This document shows, piece by piece, positions 1-5,743 of a stretch of 10,796 nt of DNA. The DNA comes from Anaerolineae bacterium. GTDB taxonomy: Bacteria > Chloroflexota > Anaerolineae > JAFGEY01. The position numbers and the translations under genes were made by a program. The stretch's first letter is position 1. Every line of letters begins with the position of its first letter. The stretch covers positions 1-10,796 of the forward strand of contig JAFGEY010000481.1 of assembly GCA_016931365.1 (NCBI GenBank). The letters run 5' to 3'. The notes below the pieces were generated by a model. It searched no databases. It was not told where the DNA came from and saw nothing but the letters and a program-made list of their open reading frames with translations.

Positions 1-1030
1 CATGTTTGGGCAAACGCTGGCCGTGTCGGTGCTGGTGCCCGAACCCCAGTTCACCAGCCAGACCAAAGACGAGCTGGCCTCGCCGATCCGCCCCGGTGTC
101 TATTCAGTGGTCTATAACGAGTTGATGAAACTCTTTGAAAAGAAGCCGAAATTGGGCGATGCGATTGTTGAACTCTGTTCTGCCGCCGCCGACGAGCGCA
201 AGGCCACCGCCCAGGCGCGCCGGCTGGTCGCCCGCCGCTCGGCCATGATGGAGATCGATGTGCTGCCCGGCAAGCTGGCCGACGTGCGCACCGAAGACCC
301 GCGCTATACCGGCCTCTACCTGGTTGAAGGCGACAGCGCGGGCGGCTCGGCCAAGCAAGGTCGCAGCCGCTCCCTGCATGCCATTTTGCCTCTGCGCGGC
401 AAAATCCTCAACACCGAACGGGCCAGGATCACCCGCATGCTGGACAGCAACGAGGTCAAGGCGATCATCGCCGCCGTCGGCGCGGGCGTCGGCGCCGATT
501 TCAACGTGGAAGAGATGCGCTACCACCGCGTGGTCATCTTTGTCGACGCCGACGTGGACGGCGGGCACATCGCCGCGCTGTTGCTCACCTTTTTCTACCG
601 CCACATGCGCCCGCTGGTCGAAGCCGGACGGCTCTACCTGGCCCGCGCCCCGCTCTACAAATTGGCCAAAGGCAACGACGTGCGTTATGTGCTCAACGAT
701 CCGGAGCGCGACGCCGTGCTCAAGGAATGGGGCGTCAAGAACGGCAGCGTCCCGCCCAGCATCCGCATTGGACGGTTCAAGGGTCTGGGCGAAATGAGTG
801 CCGAAGAGATGGCCAAAACGGTGCTTGCCCCCGGCCAGGAATTGGACGGCGATGGACACCCGCATGAGAGCATCCTGAACGCCTATCATGTCCAGGTCAC
901 AGTCGACGACGCACATCGCGCCCATATGCTGATGTCGCGCCTGATGGGCAGCGCCGTCGAGCCGCGCCGCAAATGGCTGCTCGACACCTGGGAAACGCTG
1001 GACGTGATGAACGGCAACGGAGAACATTAA
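1..1030 (+). CDS. gyrB/parE: Type IIA topoisomerase B subunit (ParE/GyrB), 3' part only
   Basis: ATPase-side subunit of a type II topoisomerase, which together with the A subunit downstream passes one DNA duplex through another using ATP. Only the last 342 codons are present. The reading frame is open at the left edge, so the GHKL ATPase domain lies outside the window and the ATG at base 2 is internal. Visible parts are the end of the transducer domain (VPEPQF near residue 14 of the fragment), the TOPRIM domain with EGDSAGGSA (Glu109) and the metal-binding DADVD (Asp182/184/186), PLRGK at 130-134, and RFKGLGEM at 258-265. The usual Ser of DADVDGSH is Gly here. The stretches 'RPLVEAG' and 'VEPRRKW' look more like ParE of Gram-positive bacteria than GyrB, but I would not decide between the two on this alone. 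The stop is TAA at 1028-1030. Confidence 0.93.
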   Translation, partial: MFGQTLAVSVLVPEPQFTSQTKDELASPIRPGVYSVVYNELMKLFEKKPKLGDAIVELCSAAADERKATAQARRLVARRSAMMEIDVLPGKLADVRTEDPRYTGLYLVEGDSAGGSAKQGRSRSLHAILPLRGKILNTERARITRMLDSNEVKAIIAAVGAGVGADFNVEEMRYHRVVIFVDADVDGGHIAALLLTFFYRHMRPLVEAGRLYLARAPLYKLAKGNDVRYVLNDPERDAVLKEWGVKNGSVPPSIRIGRFKGLGEMSAEEMAKTVLAPGQELDGDGHPHESILNAYHVQVTVDDAHRAHMLMSRLMGSAVEPRRKWLLDTWETLDVMNGNGEH

Positions 1031-1034
1031 AAGG

Positions 1035-1122
1035 GCAAATGGTAAATCGCAATAGCCGCAACATCAGATCAAAGTAATTTGAATGGAACGGCTTATGTTC
1101 GCGATTTGCAGTTTGCTATTTG
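1035..1122. repeat. Two degenerate heptamer arrays in inverted orientation
   Basis: The spacer between the topoisomerase genes contains about three 7-nt units at each end. On the right, cgatttg, cagtttg and ctatttg run from 1102 to 1122. On the left, caaatgg, taaatcg and caatagc run from 1036 to 1056 and match the reverse complement of the right-hand units. As a result 1035-1050 and 1101-1116 form an imperfect inverted repeat in which 12 of 16 bases can pair. No function is assigned. Confidence 0.5.
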
Positions 1123-1127
1123 AAGGA
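1123..1127 (+). promoter_or_regulatory. Ribosome binding site of the topoisomerase A subunit
   Basis: AAGGA lies 8 nt before the ATG at 1136 and supports that start. I see no convincing promoter in the 105-bp spacer, so transcription probably continues from the B subunit gene. Confidence 0.75.
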
Positions 1128-1135
1128 CAAAACTG

Positions 1136-3715
1136 ATGGCAAAACGATCAACTGCTCCATCCAAACGATCCGGCAGGGCCGAACAGCAGGTTCTTGACTT
1201 GAGCAAGGCTCTGGCCCCTGTCGAAAAACGCAAAACCATCGAACTGGCCGACGAATTGGGCTACGCCTACCGCGAATACGCCCACTATACCCTGCTTGAC
1301 CGGGCCATCGCCGACGTGCGCGACGGGTTCAAGCCGGTGCACCGGCGCATCATCTATGCGATGGGCGAGATGAATCTCGGCCCTACCTCGCAGCACCGCA
1401 AGAGCGCCCGTGTGGTCGGTGAAGTGCTAGGCAAGTACCATCCCCATGGCGATCAATCGGTCTATGACGCACTGGCGCGCATGGCACAAGATTTTTCGCT
1501 GCGCGATGTGCTGGTCGATGGGCAGGGCAACTTTGGCTCCATCGACGGCGACGCGCCTGCTGCGATGCGTTACACCGAGGTGCGCATGTCGGCACTGGGC
1601 GCGGAAATTCTGCGCGACATCGATATGGATACCGTCAACTGGCAAGATAACTTTGACAACTCGCTCAAAGAGCCGGCCGTGCTGCCTGCCGCATTCCCCA
1701 ACGTCCTGGTCAATGGCTCATCAGGCATCGCCGTGGGCTTTGCCGCCAACTTGGCTCCGCACAACCTGGGTGAGGTTTGCGACGGTGTGACTCTGATGTG
1801 CGAGGGCTGGAAACGCCGCGCCAAGATCACTATCGACGAATTGATCAAGGCCATCCCCGGCCCCGATTTCCCCACTGGCGGGCTGATCTTTCGCTACCGT
1901 TTCGACCGGGTGGGCAATGAAGAGGTCAAATCCGACGCGATCAAGGCCGCATACGAAACCGGGCAGGCCGGCCTGGTCTGCCAGGCGCGGATGGACGTAG
2001 ATGCGAACGCGGACCGCGTTCGAGGCAGTGGTCGCGGCGGTGGCACGCAAATTGTGATCACTGAAATTCCCTATGGACTGCAAAAATCCACCATTATTCA
2101 ACGCATCGCCAGCGAGGCGCGCGAGGGCAAGATCACCGGCGTGACCGACATCATTGATGAAAGCGACCGCGATGGTATGCGCATCGTCGTCCAGGTCTCG
2201 CGCCAGGCCGATGCCAACGACGTGCTCGAGATGCTCATCCGCCGCACGGCGCTGCGCTCGACCTTTGGCGTCAACAATCTGGTCTTGGTGCCCCGGGGCG
2301 TCAATGGCGGGCGCATCGTCGAGCCGGAGACACTCGGGCTTAAAGAGATTCTCGAACAATTCGTGTTGCATCGGCTGGAAATCATCCAGCGCCGTAGTCG
2401 CTACGAACTGGAACGGCGCAAACAACGCCTGCACATCGTCGAAGGCTTGCTCATCGCCCTCGACAACATCGACGAGGTGATCGACACGATCCGTCGCAGC
2501 CGCACCGTCGAGACGGCGCACGCCAACCTGATGCACAAATTCAAGCTGACCGAGATCCAGGCCACGGCGATCCTCGACATGCAGCTTCGCCGGCTGGCAG
2601 CGATGGAACGCACCAAACTCAAAGAGGAAGAAAAAGAACTCAAAGCGCGGATCAAGTACCTGGAAGATCTGCTGGCCTCGGAGGCCAAGCAGCTTGGGGT
2701 GATCAAGGAAGAGACGGCAGAAATCAAGAAAAAATATGCCACCCCGCGCCGCACGACCATTATTGACGCGGCGCCGGGCGAGGGCGAAGCCATCGTCACC
2801 GAAACAACGCTGGCGATTCCTACCAACCCGCAAACTGTGGTGGTGACAACGCAGGGTATTTTGCGTGTCGATTCGGCCAACTATGCCTATCGTGTCTCAT
2901 CTGGGGCAACTGGCCGCGCCGTCGTTGCCCACCGCATGCGCGTCGACGCACAACCGACTGACAAAATCTTGATCGTCTCCTCTGGCGGTCGCGTGTGGAT
3001 CGGCCCGGTAGGCCAACTGCCCGAAGACGGCCCGTTCGACAAACTGGGGCTGAAACAGGGCGAAACCGTCGTCTACCTGCGGGCAATCGGCGAGCAGCTT
3101 GCCAAAACGCCCGAATTTCTGATCCTCGGCACCAAGCAGGGCCGCGTCAAGCGCACGGCGATGGAATCGGTGCTACAAAGCGCGGCGGCAAACAATTGGA
3201 GCGAGGCAATCGGCCTGGTGCAAGGCGACCAGGTTGTTTTTGCCGGCGTGTGTACCGACAAGGGCGAGGTCCTCTTTTTCACCGACTCGAAAGTGCTGCA
3301 CATCCAGGCCGAAACGGTCAGCGATCAGCCAACTCCCAGCGCGCGCGGCGTGACCGGTATCCAACTGACCCAAGAAGACACATTGCTTGGGGGAAGCGTG
3401 TTCTCCGATCCGGATCGACAGATGGTGTTGATCGTCAGTGAAAAAGGCTATATGAAACAGGTGCCCATCGTCGAATTTCCGGTCAAGGGGCGCGGCACGC
3501 AGGGCATCCAGAGCTTGACCAAATCCAAAGCCACCGGCAATATCGCCGCCGTCGCCGCCGGACGGATCACCGGCCGCACCAGCGTGGACGTGCTCGCCGC
3601 CGACGGCAAGCGCCAGCGCGCGCCGGTCGCCAGCATCCCGGTTGAAAAACGCGCCAATCAGGGCAAAAAGCTGATTGAACTGGCGCAACCGACCGAAATC
3701 ATCATTTGGGATTGA
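1136..3715 (+). CDS. gyrA/parC: Type IIA topoisomerase A subunit (ParC/GyrA)
   Basis: DNA breakage-reunion subunit, 859 aa, full length for the family. After a basic, poorly conserved N-terminal tail of about 35 residues comes the winged-helix/tower region with DGFKPVHRRI, the helix HPHGDQSVYD (104-111 region) and AAMRYTE, whose Tyr146 is the predicted nucleophile that bonds to the DNA 5' end. A coiled coil rich in Arg, Glu and Lys spans roughly 420-527. The C-terminal beta-pinwheel runs from about 550 to 859 and shows repeated blade motifs such as ARGVTGIQL. Two points stand out. The position of E. coli Ser83 is Gln107, while the Asp87 equivalent is kept (Asp111). The first blade has YRVSSGATGRA where gyrases carry the QRRGGKG-type GyrA box. 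Lack of the box favours a topoisomerase IV-like, decatenating enzyme (inference). The gene follows the B subunit on the same strand after 105 bp. Confidence 0.95.
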   Translation: MAKRSTAPSKRSGRAEQQVLDLSKALAPVEKRKTIELADELGYAYREYAHYTLLDRAIADVRDGFKPVHRRIIYAMGEMNLGPTSQHRKSARVVGEVLGKYHPHGDQSVYDALARMAQDFSLRDVLVDGQGNFGSIDGDAPAAMRYTEVRMSALGAEILRDIDMDTVNWQDNFDNSLKEPAVLPAAFPNVLVNGSSGIAVGFAANLAPHNLGEVCDGVTLMCEGWKRRAKITIDELIKAIPGPDFPTGGLIFRYRFDRVGNEEVKSDAIKAAYETGQAGLVCQARMDVDANADRVRGSGRGGGTQIVITEIPYGLQKSTIIQRIASEAREGKITGVTDIIDESDRDGMRIVVQVSRQADANDVLEMLIRRTALRSTFGVNNLVLVPRGVNGGRIVEPETLGLKEILEQFVLHRLEIIQRRSRYELERRKQRLHIVEGLLIALDNIDEVIDTIRRSRTVETAHANLMHKFKLTEIQATAILDMQLRRLAAMERTKLKEEEKELKARIKYLEDLLASEAKQLGVIKEETAEIKKKYATPRRTTIIDAAPGEGEAIVTETTLAIPTNPQTVVVTTQGILRVDSANYAYRVSSGATGRAVVAHRMRVDAQPTDKILIVSSGGRVWIGPVGQLPEDGPFDKLGLKQGETVVYLRAIGEQLAKTPEFLILGTKQGRVKRTAMESVLQSAAANNWSEAIGLVQGDQVVFAGVCTDKGEVLFFTDSKVLHIQAETVSDQPTPSARGVTGIQLTQEDTLLGGSVFSDPDRQMVLIVSEKGYMKQVPIVEFPVKGRGTQGIQSLTKSKATGNIAAVAAGRITGRTSVDVLAADGKRQRAPVASIPVEKRANQGKKLIELAQPTEIIIWD

Positions 3716-3723
3716 GCCTGAAC

Positions 3724-3758
3724 AAAAAAAGCCCCTGACTCGAGCCAGGGGCTTTTTT
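3724..3758 (+). terminator. Intrinsic terminator after the topoisomerase genes
   Basis: GCCCCTG (3731-3737) pairs with CAGGGGC (3746-3752) around a short loop, with A7 before and T6 after the stem. It begins about 15 nt after the stop codon at 3713-3715. The A-tract would also let it act on the opposite strand, although no gene converges on it. Confidence 0.92.
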
Positions 3759-3770
3759 GTTTGCGCCTTA

Positions 3771-3818
3771 AGACAGAAACGCCACTCGGTGGGGGGGAAC
3801 CGAATGGCGTTTCTGTTT
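3771..3818 (+). other. Long hairpin with a G7 loop
   Basis: Bases 3773-3790 pair with 3799-3816 with a single mismatch (C3785/A3804), extendable by a wobble and an A-T pair to about 20 bp. The loop is seven G and one A. The 3' flank (tttacatttt) is T-rich but interrupted, so a backup terminator is possible. A small structured RNA or a repetitive element is an alternative. Confidence 0.7.
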
Positions 3819-3888
3819 ACATTTTCATTATATCACGGCCCCACGTATTACAGGGTTACAAAATCGTTAAAAAATCGCAATCCTTGAA

Positions 3889-3916
3889 TTGTCTTCAATC
3901 CGAAATATGATATAAT
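3889..3916 (+). promoter_or_regulatory. Extended -10 promoter of the glutaredoxin-PDZ gene
   Basis: A perfect TATAAT (3911-3916) is preceded by TGA, giving an extended -10 element. A weak -35 candidate, TTGTCT (3889-3894), lies 16 nt upstream. The predicted RNA start near 3923 leaves a 5' leader of about 43 nt. The rest of 3819-3965 is AT-rich, and I see nothing else in it. Confidence 0.6.
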
Positions 3917-3965
3917 CGCTGGTCAGGCGACAAGTTAATTTTCGAACTCTAGACGAAACCTGGAT

Positions 3966-4487
3966 ATGGCCGAAAACCCACTTCCCCAAATTACGCTATA
4001 TGTCTCTTATACATCGGCGATCTGCCTCCAGGCCATCGACTTTTTCAAGCGACGAGACATTGAATTTACGGTCTATGACGTAAGTGAGAACTCGTCGGCG
4101 ATGGAAGAAATGGCTTACCTCAGCAACCAGCGCCACGTACCAGTGATCGTGATTGGCGATGAAGTGATGGTTGGCTTTGATATGGCCCGCCTGCGCCAGA
4201 TTTTGCCGCTACAAGAGCGCACGAAAGTATCTTTAGGTGTCTCCATTGCCAACGTAAAACAGACCGACCTCTATCCAGAAGGTGCTTTTGTCGGCAGCGT
4301 CAAGCCAGGATCGCTCGCCGATCGCGCGGGCGTCAAAAAGGGCGACATTATCACAGAAATGATCCAGCGCCCGGTGAAAGCCGCATCAGACGTCCACCAA
4401 GTGATGAGTCAGGTTGTACCCGGCGATCCGGTTCCACTCACCGTCTGGCGAGCAGGACGGACGCTTCGTTTTACTATCCGCGCCTGA
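3966..4487 (+). CDS. Glutaredoxin-fold/PDZ fusion protein
   Basis: A 173-aa protein without signal peptide or membrane segment, so probably cytoplasmic. Residues 8-80 have the glutaredoxin/NrdH pattern: beta strand ITLYV, an active-site helix start SAIC (17-20) followed by the typical CxxA spacing, the cis-proline loop HVPV (Pro59), and VGFD (69-72). Aligning from Tyr12, the nucleophilic first Cys of CxxC is Ser17 and only the second Cys (Cys20) remains, so ordinary dithiol chemistry is unlikely. Residues about 88-173 are an HtrA-type PDZ domain, with AFVGSVKPGSLADRAG, then KKGDII and a final strand LRFTIRA. A PDZ domain usually binds C-terminal peptides, so the protein could be a client-binding or adaptor protein (inference). 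The start at 3966 fits the domain boundary but has only a weak ribosome site. The gene has its own promoter and stands alone. Confidence 0.88.
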   Translation: MAENPLPQITLYVSYTSAICLQAIDFFKRRDIEFTVYDVSENSSAMEEMAYLSNQRHVPVIVIGDEVMVGFDMARLRQILPLQERTKVSLGVSIANVKQTDLYPEGAFVGSVKPGSLADRAGVKKGDIITEMIQRPVKAASDVHQVMSQVVPGDPVPLTVWRAGRTLRFTIRA

Positions 4488-4510
4488 ACACAATTGATTC
4501 CTCAAACGAC

Positions 4511-4543
4511 TAAAAAGCTCCGCCAAGAACCTTGACGGAGCTT
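4511..4543 (-). terminator. Intrinsic terminator of the - strand membrane-anchored gene
   Basis: Bases 4515-4527 pair with 4531-4543 with one mismatch around a 3-nt loop. Read on the - strand, the stem lies 27 nt after the stop codon and is followed by a run of five T (complement of 4512-4516). On the + strand the stem also lies just after the glutaredoxin-PDZ gene but lacks a T-tract there, so it serves that gene at best weakly. Confidence 0.82.
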
Positions 4544-4569
4544 GTAGATTCAAACCCACTGCGTGCTGA

Positions 4570-5361
4570 TCAATACTCCCGTGGACGGCGTCGATGGAAA
4601 CCTTCAACATCCTTAGGTTGGCTGATCTTGCGCACACCGGTTGCGACGGCACTGCGAATGATGAAATACAGAGCCACCACAATGGCAATCACCAGCGTAA
4701 GCAGCGCCCCTTTGCATGACCAGTCGCGGACGCTGCTCATTTCAAACGGCAGCTTGAATCCACCTTCTTGCGGCGTCGGCGTCGGATTGTCGGCTGCGGA
4801 ATAGGTCGGCGTGGGACGCGGCGTCGAAGTCGGCGGCTGTTCGATAACCACGGTGGCCGTCTGAGTCGCCGTAGGTAGCGGCGTCGGCGTATTTGCCGAT
4901 GTCGGCAGGGGCAATGGTGTAAACGTTGGCGTCGGAGCCGAATTGTTGATCCGCATCGTGCCCACAAAGCACAAATCCTTGTTCCCATCGTTGCGGAAAA
5001 CTTCCATAATCAACTGATATGCGCCATCAGCCAATTGAGTTGTGTTCCAGACCCCCAACTGACCATTCTCAACCGACGATTGGCCACTGGCAAAGAACTT
5101 CCATTCGCCGGTGGGGTTGGGATCGGGTGCATACCCGATCTGATACCCTGTAAAGCCAGGATGTTTGGCCGTGCCACGGATAATGACCTGCCCGCTCAAC
5201 AGATTTCCGGCAACCGGCGACGTAATTGCGCATGTCCCTTCACTCTGCTGGAATGACGGCATGGCATACGAACCAGGCCCATAACTTGCCAAAAACATCA
5301 CAATGACCGCGGCCGTCAAAACCCAAAACAGTTTTTTCGCTCTACTCATTCGAGAATTCAA
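4570..5361 (-). CDS. Secreted, C-terminally membrane-anchored protein with Pro/Thr linker
   Basis: 263 aa. Residues 1-33 are a basic start plus hydrophobic core (signal peptide). Residues 44-140 form a beta-rich, Ig-like domain (CAITSPVAG, VIIRGTAKHPGF, VENGQLGVWNT, LADGAYQL) resembling the accessory domain found on penicillin-binding and other surface proteins of Anaerolineae. Cys44 and Cys131 could form a disulfide. Residues 141-200 are a low-complexity TPTP/PLPT linker. Residues 219-236 are a transmembrane helix followed by a basic tail, so the Ig-like domain should face outward. The start is TTG at 5361: GTGAGG (complement of 5369-5374) lies 7 nt upstream of it, whereas the ATG four codons later would be 19 nt away. 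A role in the cell envelope is inferred; the ligand is unknown. Confidence 0.85.
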   Translation of the reverse strand: MNSRMSRAKKLFWVLTAAVIVMFLASYGPGSYAMPSFQQSEGTCAITSPVAGNLLSGQVIIRGTAKHPGFTGYQIGYAPDPNPTGEWKFFASGQSSVENGQLGVWNTTQLADGAYQLIMEVFRNDGNKDLCFVGTMRINNSAPTPTFTPLPLPTSANTPTPLPTATQTATVVIEQPPTSTPRPTPTYSAADNPTPTPQEGGFKLPFEMSSVRDWSCKGALLTLVIAIVVALYFIIRSAVATGVRKISQPKDVEGFHRRRPREY

Positions 5362-5399
5362 TGATCAGCCTCACATCTTGCCATCAGTGCCTGTTCTCA

Positions 5400-5421
5400 G
5401 CTTGAATCAAGCCGGTACCGG
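5400..5421. promoter_or_regulatory. Two adjoining palindromes, possible operator
   Basis: GCTTGAATCAAGC (5400-5412) and CCGGTACCGG (5412-5421) are both perfect palindromes sharing one base. They lie between the predicted RNA start and the TTG start of the - strand gene, where a repressor or an RNA structure could act. No known binding motif is recognised. Confidence 0.35.
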
Positions 5422-5434
5422 ACACGAGTACTTT

Positions 5435-5462
5435 ATTTTACTCATTTTCTCCGAATGCGCAA
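5435..5462 (-). promoter_or_regulatory. Possible promoter of the - strand membrane-anchored gene
   Basis: Read on the - strand: TTGCGC (5462-5457), a 16-nt spacer, then TAAAAT (5440-5435). This would start RNA near 5428 and leave a leader of about 67 nt. The match is moderate, and other AT-rich hexamers occur nearby. Confidence 0.33.
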
Positions 5463-5540
5463 GCGTGCTACTTGCTCGCACATGTGTCCTATATATATCT
5501 ATATAAAAACAAGATACAATTACATGTTCTCTAGTTTACA

Positions 5541-5597
5541 TAAAAAAAATTAAAACTATGGCCAAGCCTTGACGGAGCCTTGTTCCTGTGTTATAAT
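5541..5597 (+). promoter_or_regulatory. Strong sigma-70-type promoter with UP-like element (DUF177-rpoD)
   Basis: TTGACG (5569-5574), a 17-nt spacer and TATAAT (5592-5597) are close to consensus, and TGT before the -10 adds an extended -10 element. The A/T-only tract at 5541-5555 lies where an alpha-subunit UP element would. The predicted RNA start is near 5604. This is the best promoter in the window. Confidence 0.88.
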
Positions 5598-5613
5598 TGA
5601 AACGCTTTAGAAA

Positions 5614-5688
5614 ATGCGCAAGCTACCCGTAAACACAACTCAAATTCGGGGCTCGCGTTTTTTTTATGACCTAACCCGTCGTGCTTGA
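5614..5688 (+). CDS. Possible 24-codon leader peptide ORF
   Basis: ATG at 5614, TGA at 5686-5688, encoding 24 residues that begin MRKLPV and end LTRRA, with Phe-Phe-Tyr in the middle. It runs through the terminator-like hairpin and its T8 tract and stops inside the local CCGTC/GACGG hairpin, so a translating ribosome would alter both. It begins only about 10 nt after the predicted RNA start and has no Shine-Dalgarno site. An ORF of this length is expected by chance fairly often, hence the low confidence. Confidence 0.25.
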   Translation: MRKLPVNTTQIRGSRFFYDLTRRA

Positions 5689-5729
5689 CGGTTTTACAAA
5701 GAGGCTCCTTGTTCATATTCCATCGGGTT

Positions 5730-5734
5730 AGGAG
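5730..5734 (+). promoter_or_regulatory. Ribosome binding site deciding the DUF177 start
   Basis: AGGAG abuts the first ATG (5735) with no spacing, is 6 nt from a GTG at 5741 and 9 nt from the ATG at 5744. Only the latter two are usable, and 5744 matches the usual N-terminus of the family. Its first three bases lie in the leader hairpin with 5670-5678. Confidence 0.7.
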
Positions 5735-5743
5735 ATGACAGTG

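Larger units (their letters stand above)
5604..5743 (+). promoter_or_regulatory. Structured mRNA leader with attenuator-like and SD-hiding hairpins
   Basis: Three features are visible. First, 5616-5629 pairs with 5647-5658 (small bulges) and is followed by T8 (5658-5665), like an intrinsic terminator. Second, CCTAACCCG (5670-5678) is an exact complement of CGGGTTAGG (5724-5732), which contains most of the Shine-Dalgarno site. Third, CCGTC (5676-5680) pairs with GACGG (5687-5691) and shares bases with the second element, so the two cannot form together. This is the layout of a riboswitch-like or attenuation leader; the signal is unknown and I recognise no known riboswitch class. Confidence 0.55.

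Noticed and set aside
104..1027. A 307-codon open frame on the - strand opposite the topoisomerase B gene
   Set aside because: It lies wholly opposite a conserved gene with TOPRIM motifs, its translation shows no known domain, and such mirror frames are common in GC-rich coding DNA.
1721..2833. A 370-codon - strand frame opposite the topoisomerase A gene
   Set aside because: The + strand is certain from the family motifs. The mirrored frame is rich in Asp, Ala and Val runs without domain character and has no promoter or ribosome site.
3860..3881. Direct repeat AAAATCG twice in the region before the glutaredoxin-PDZ promoter
   Set aside because: Seven bases repeated in AT-rich DNA with no palindrome or third copy; too weak to call an operator.
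5562..5583. Similarity of the -35 region (CCTTGACGGAGC) to the terminator at 4523-4545, suggesting a repeat
   Set aside because: Only 12 bases are identical. In a window of this size that can arise by chance, and the two sites have different, self-sufficient explanations.
5735..5743. ATG at 5735 as start of the DUF177 gene
   Set aside because: The AGGAG site touches it directly, leaving no spacer; family N-termini begin at the residue encoded from 5744.
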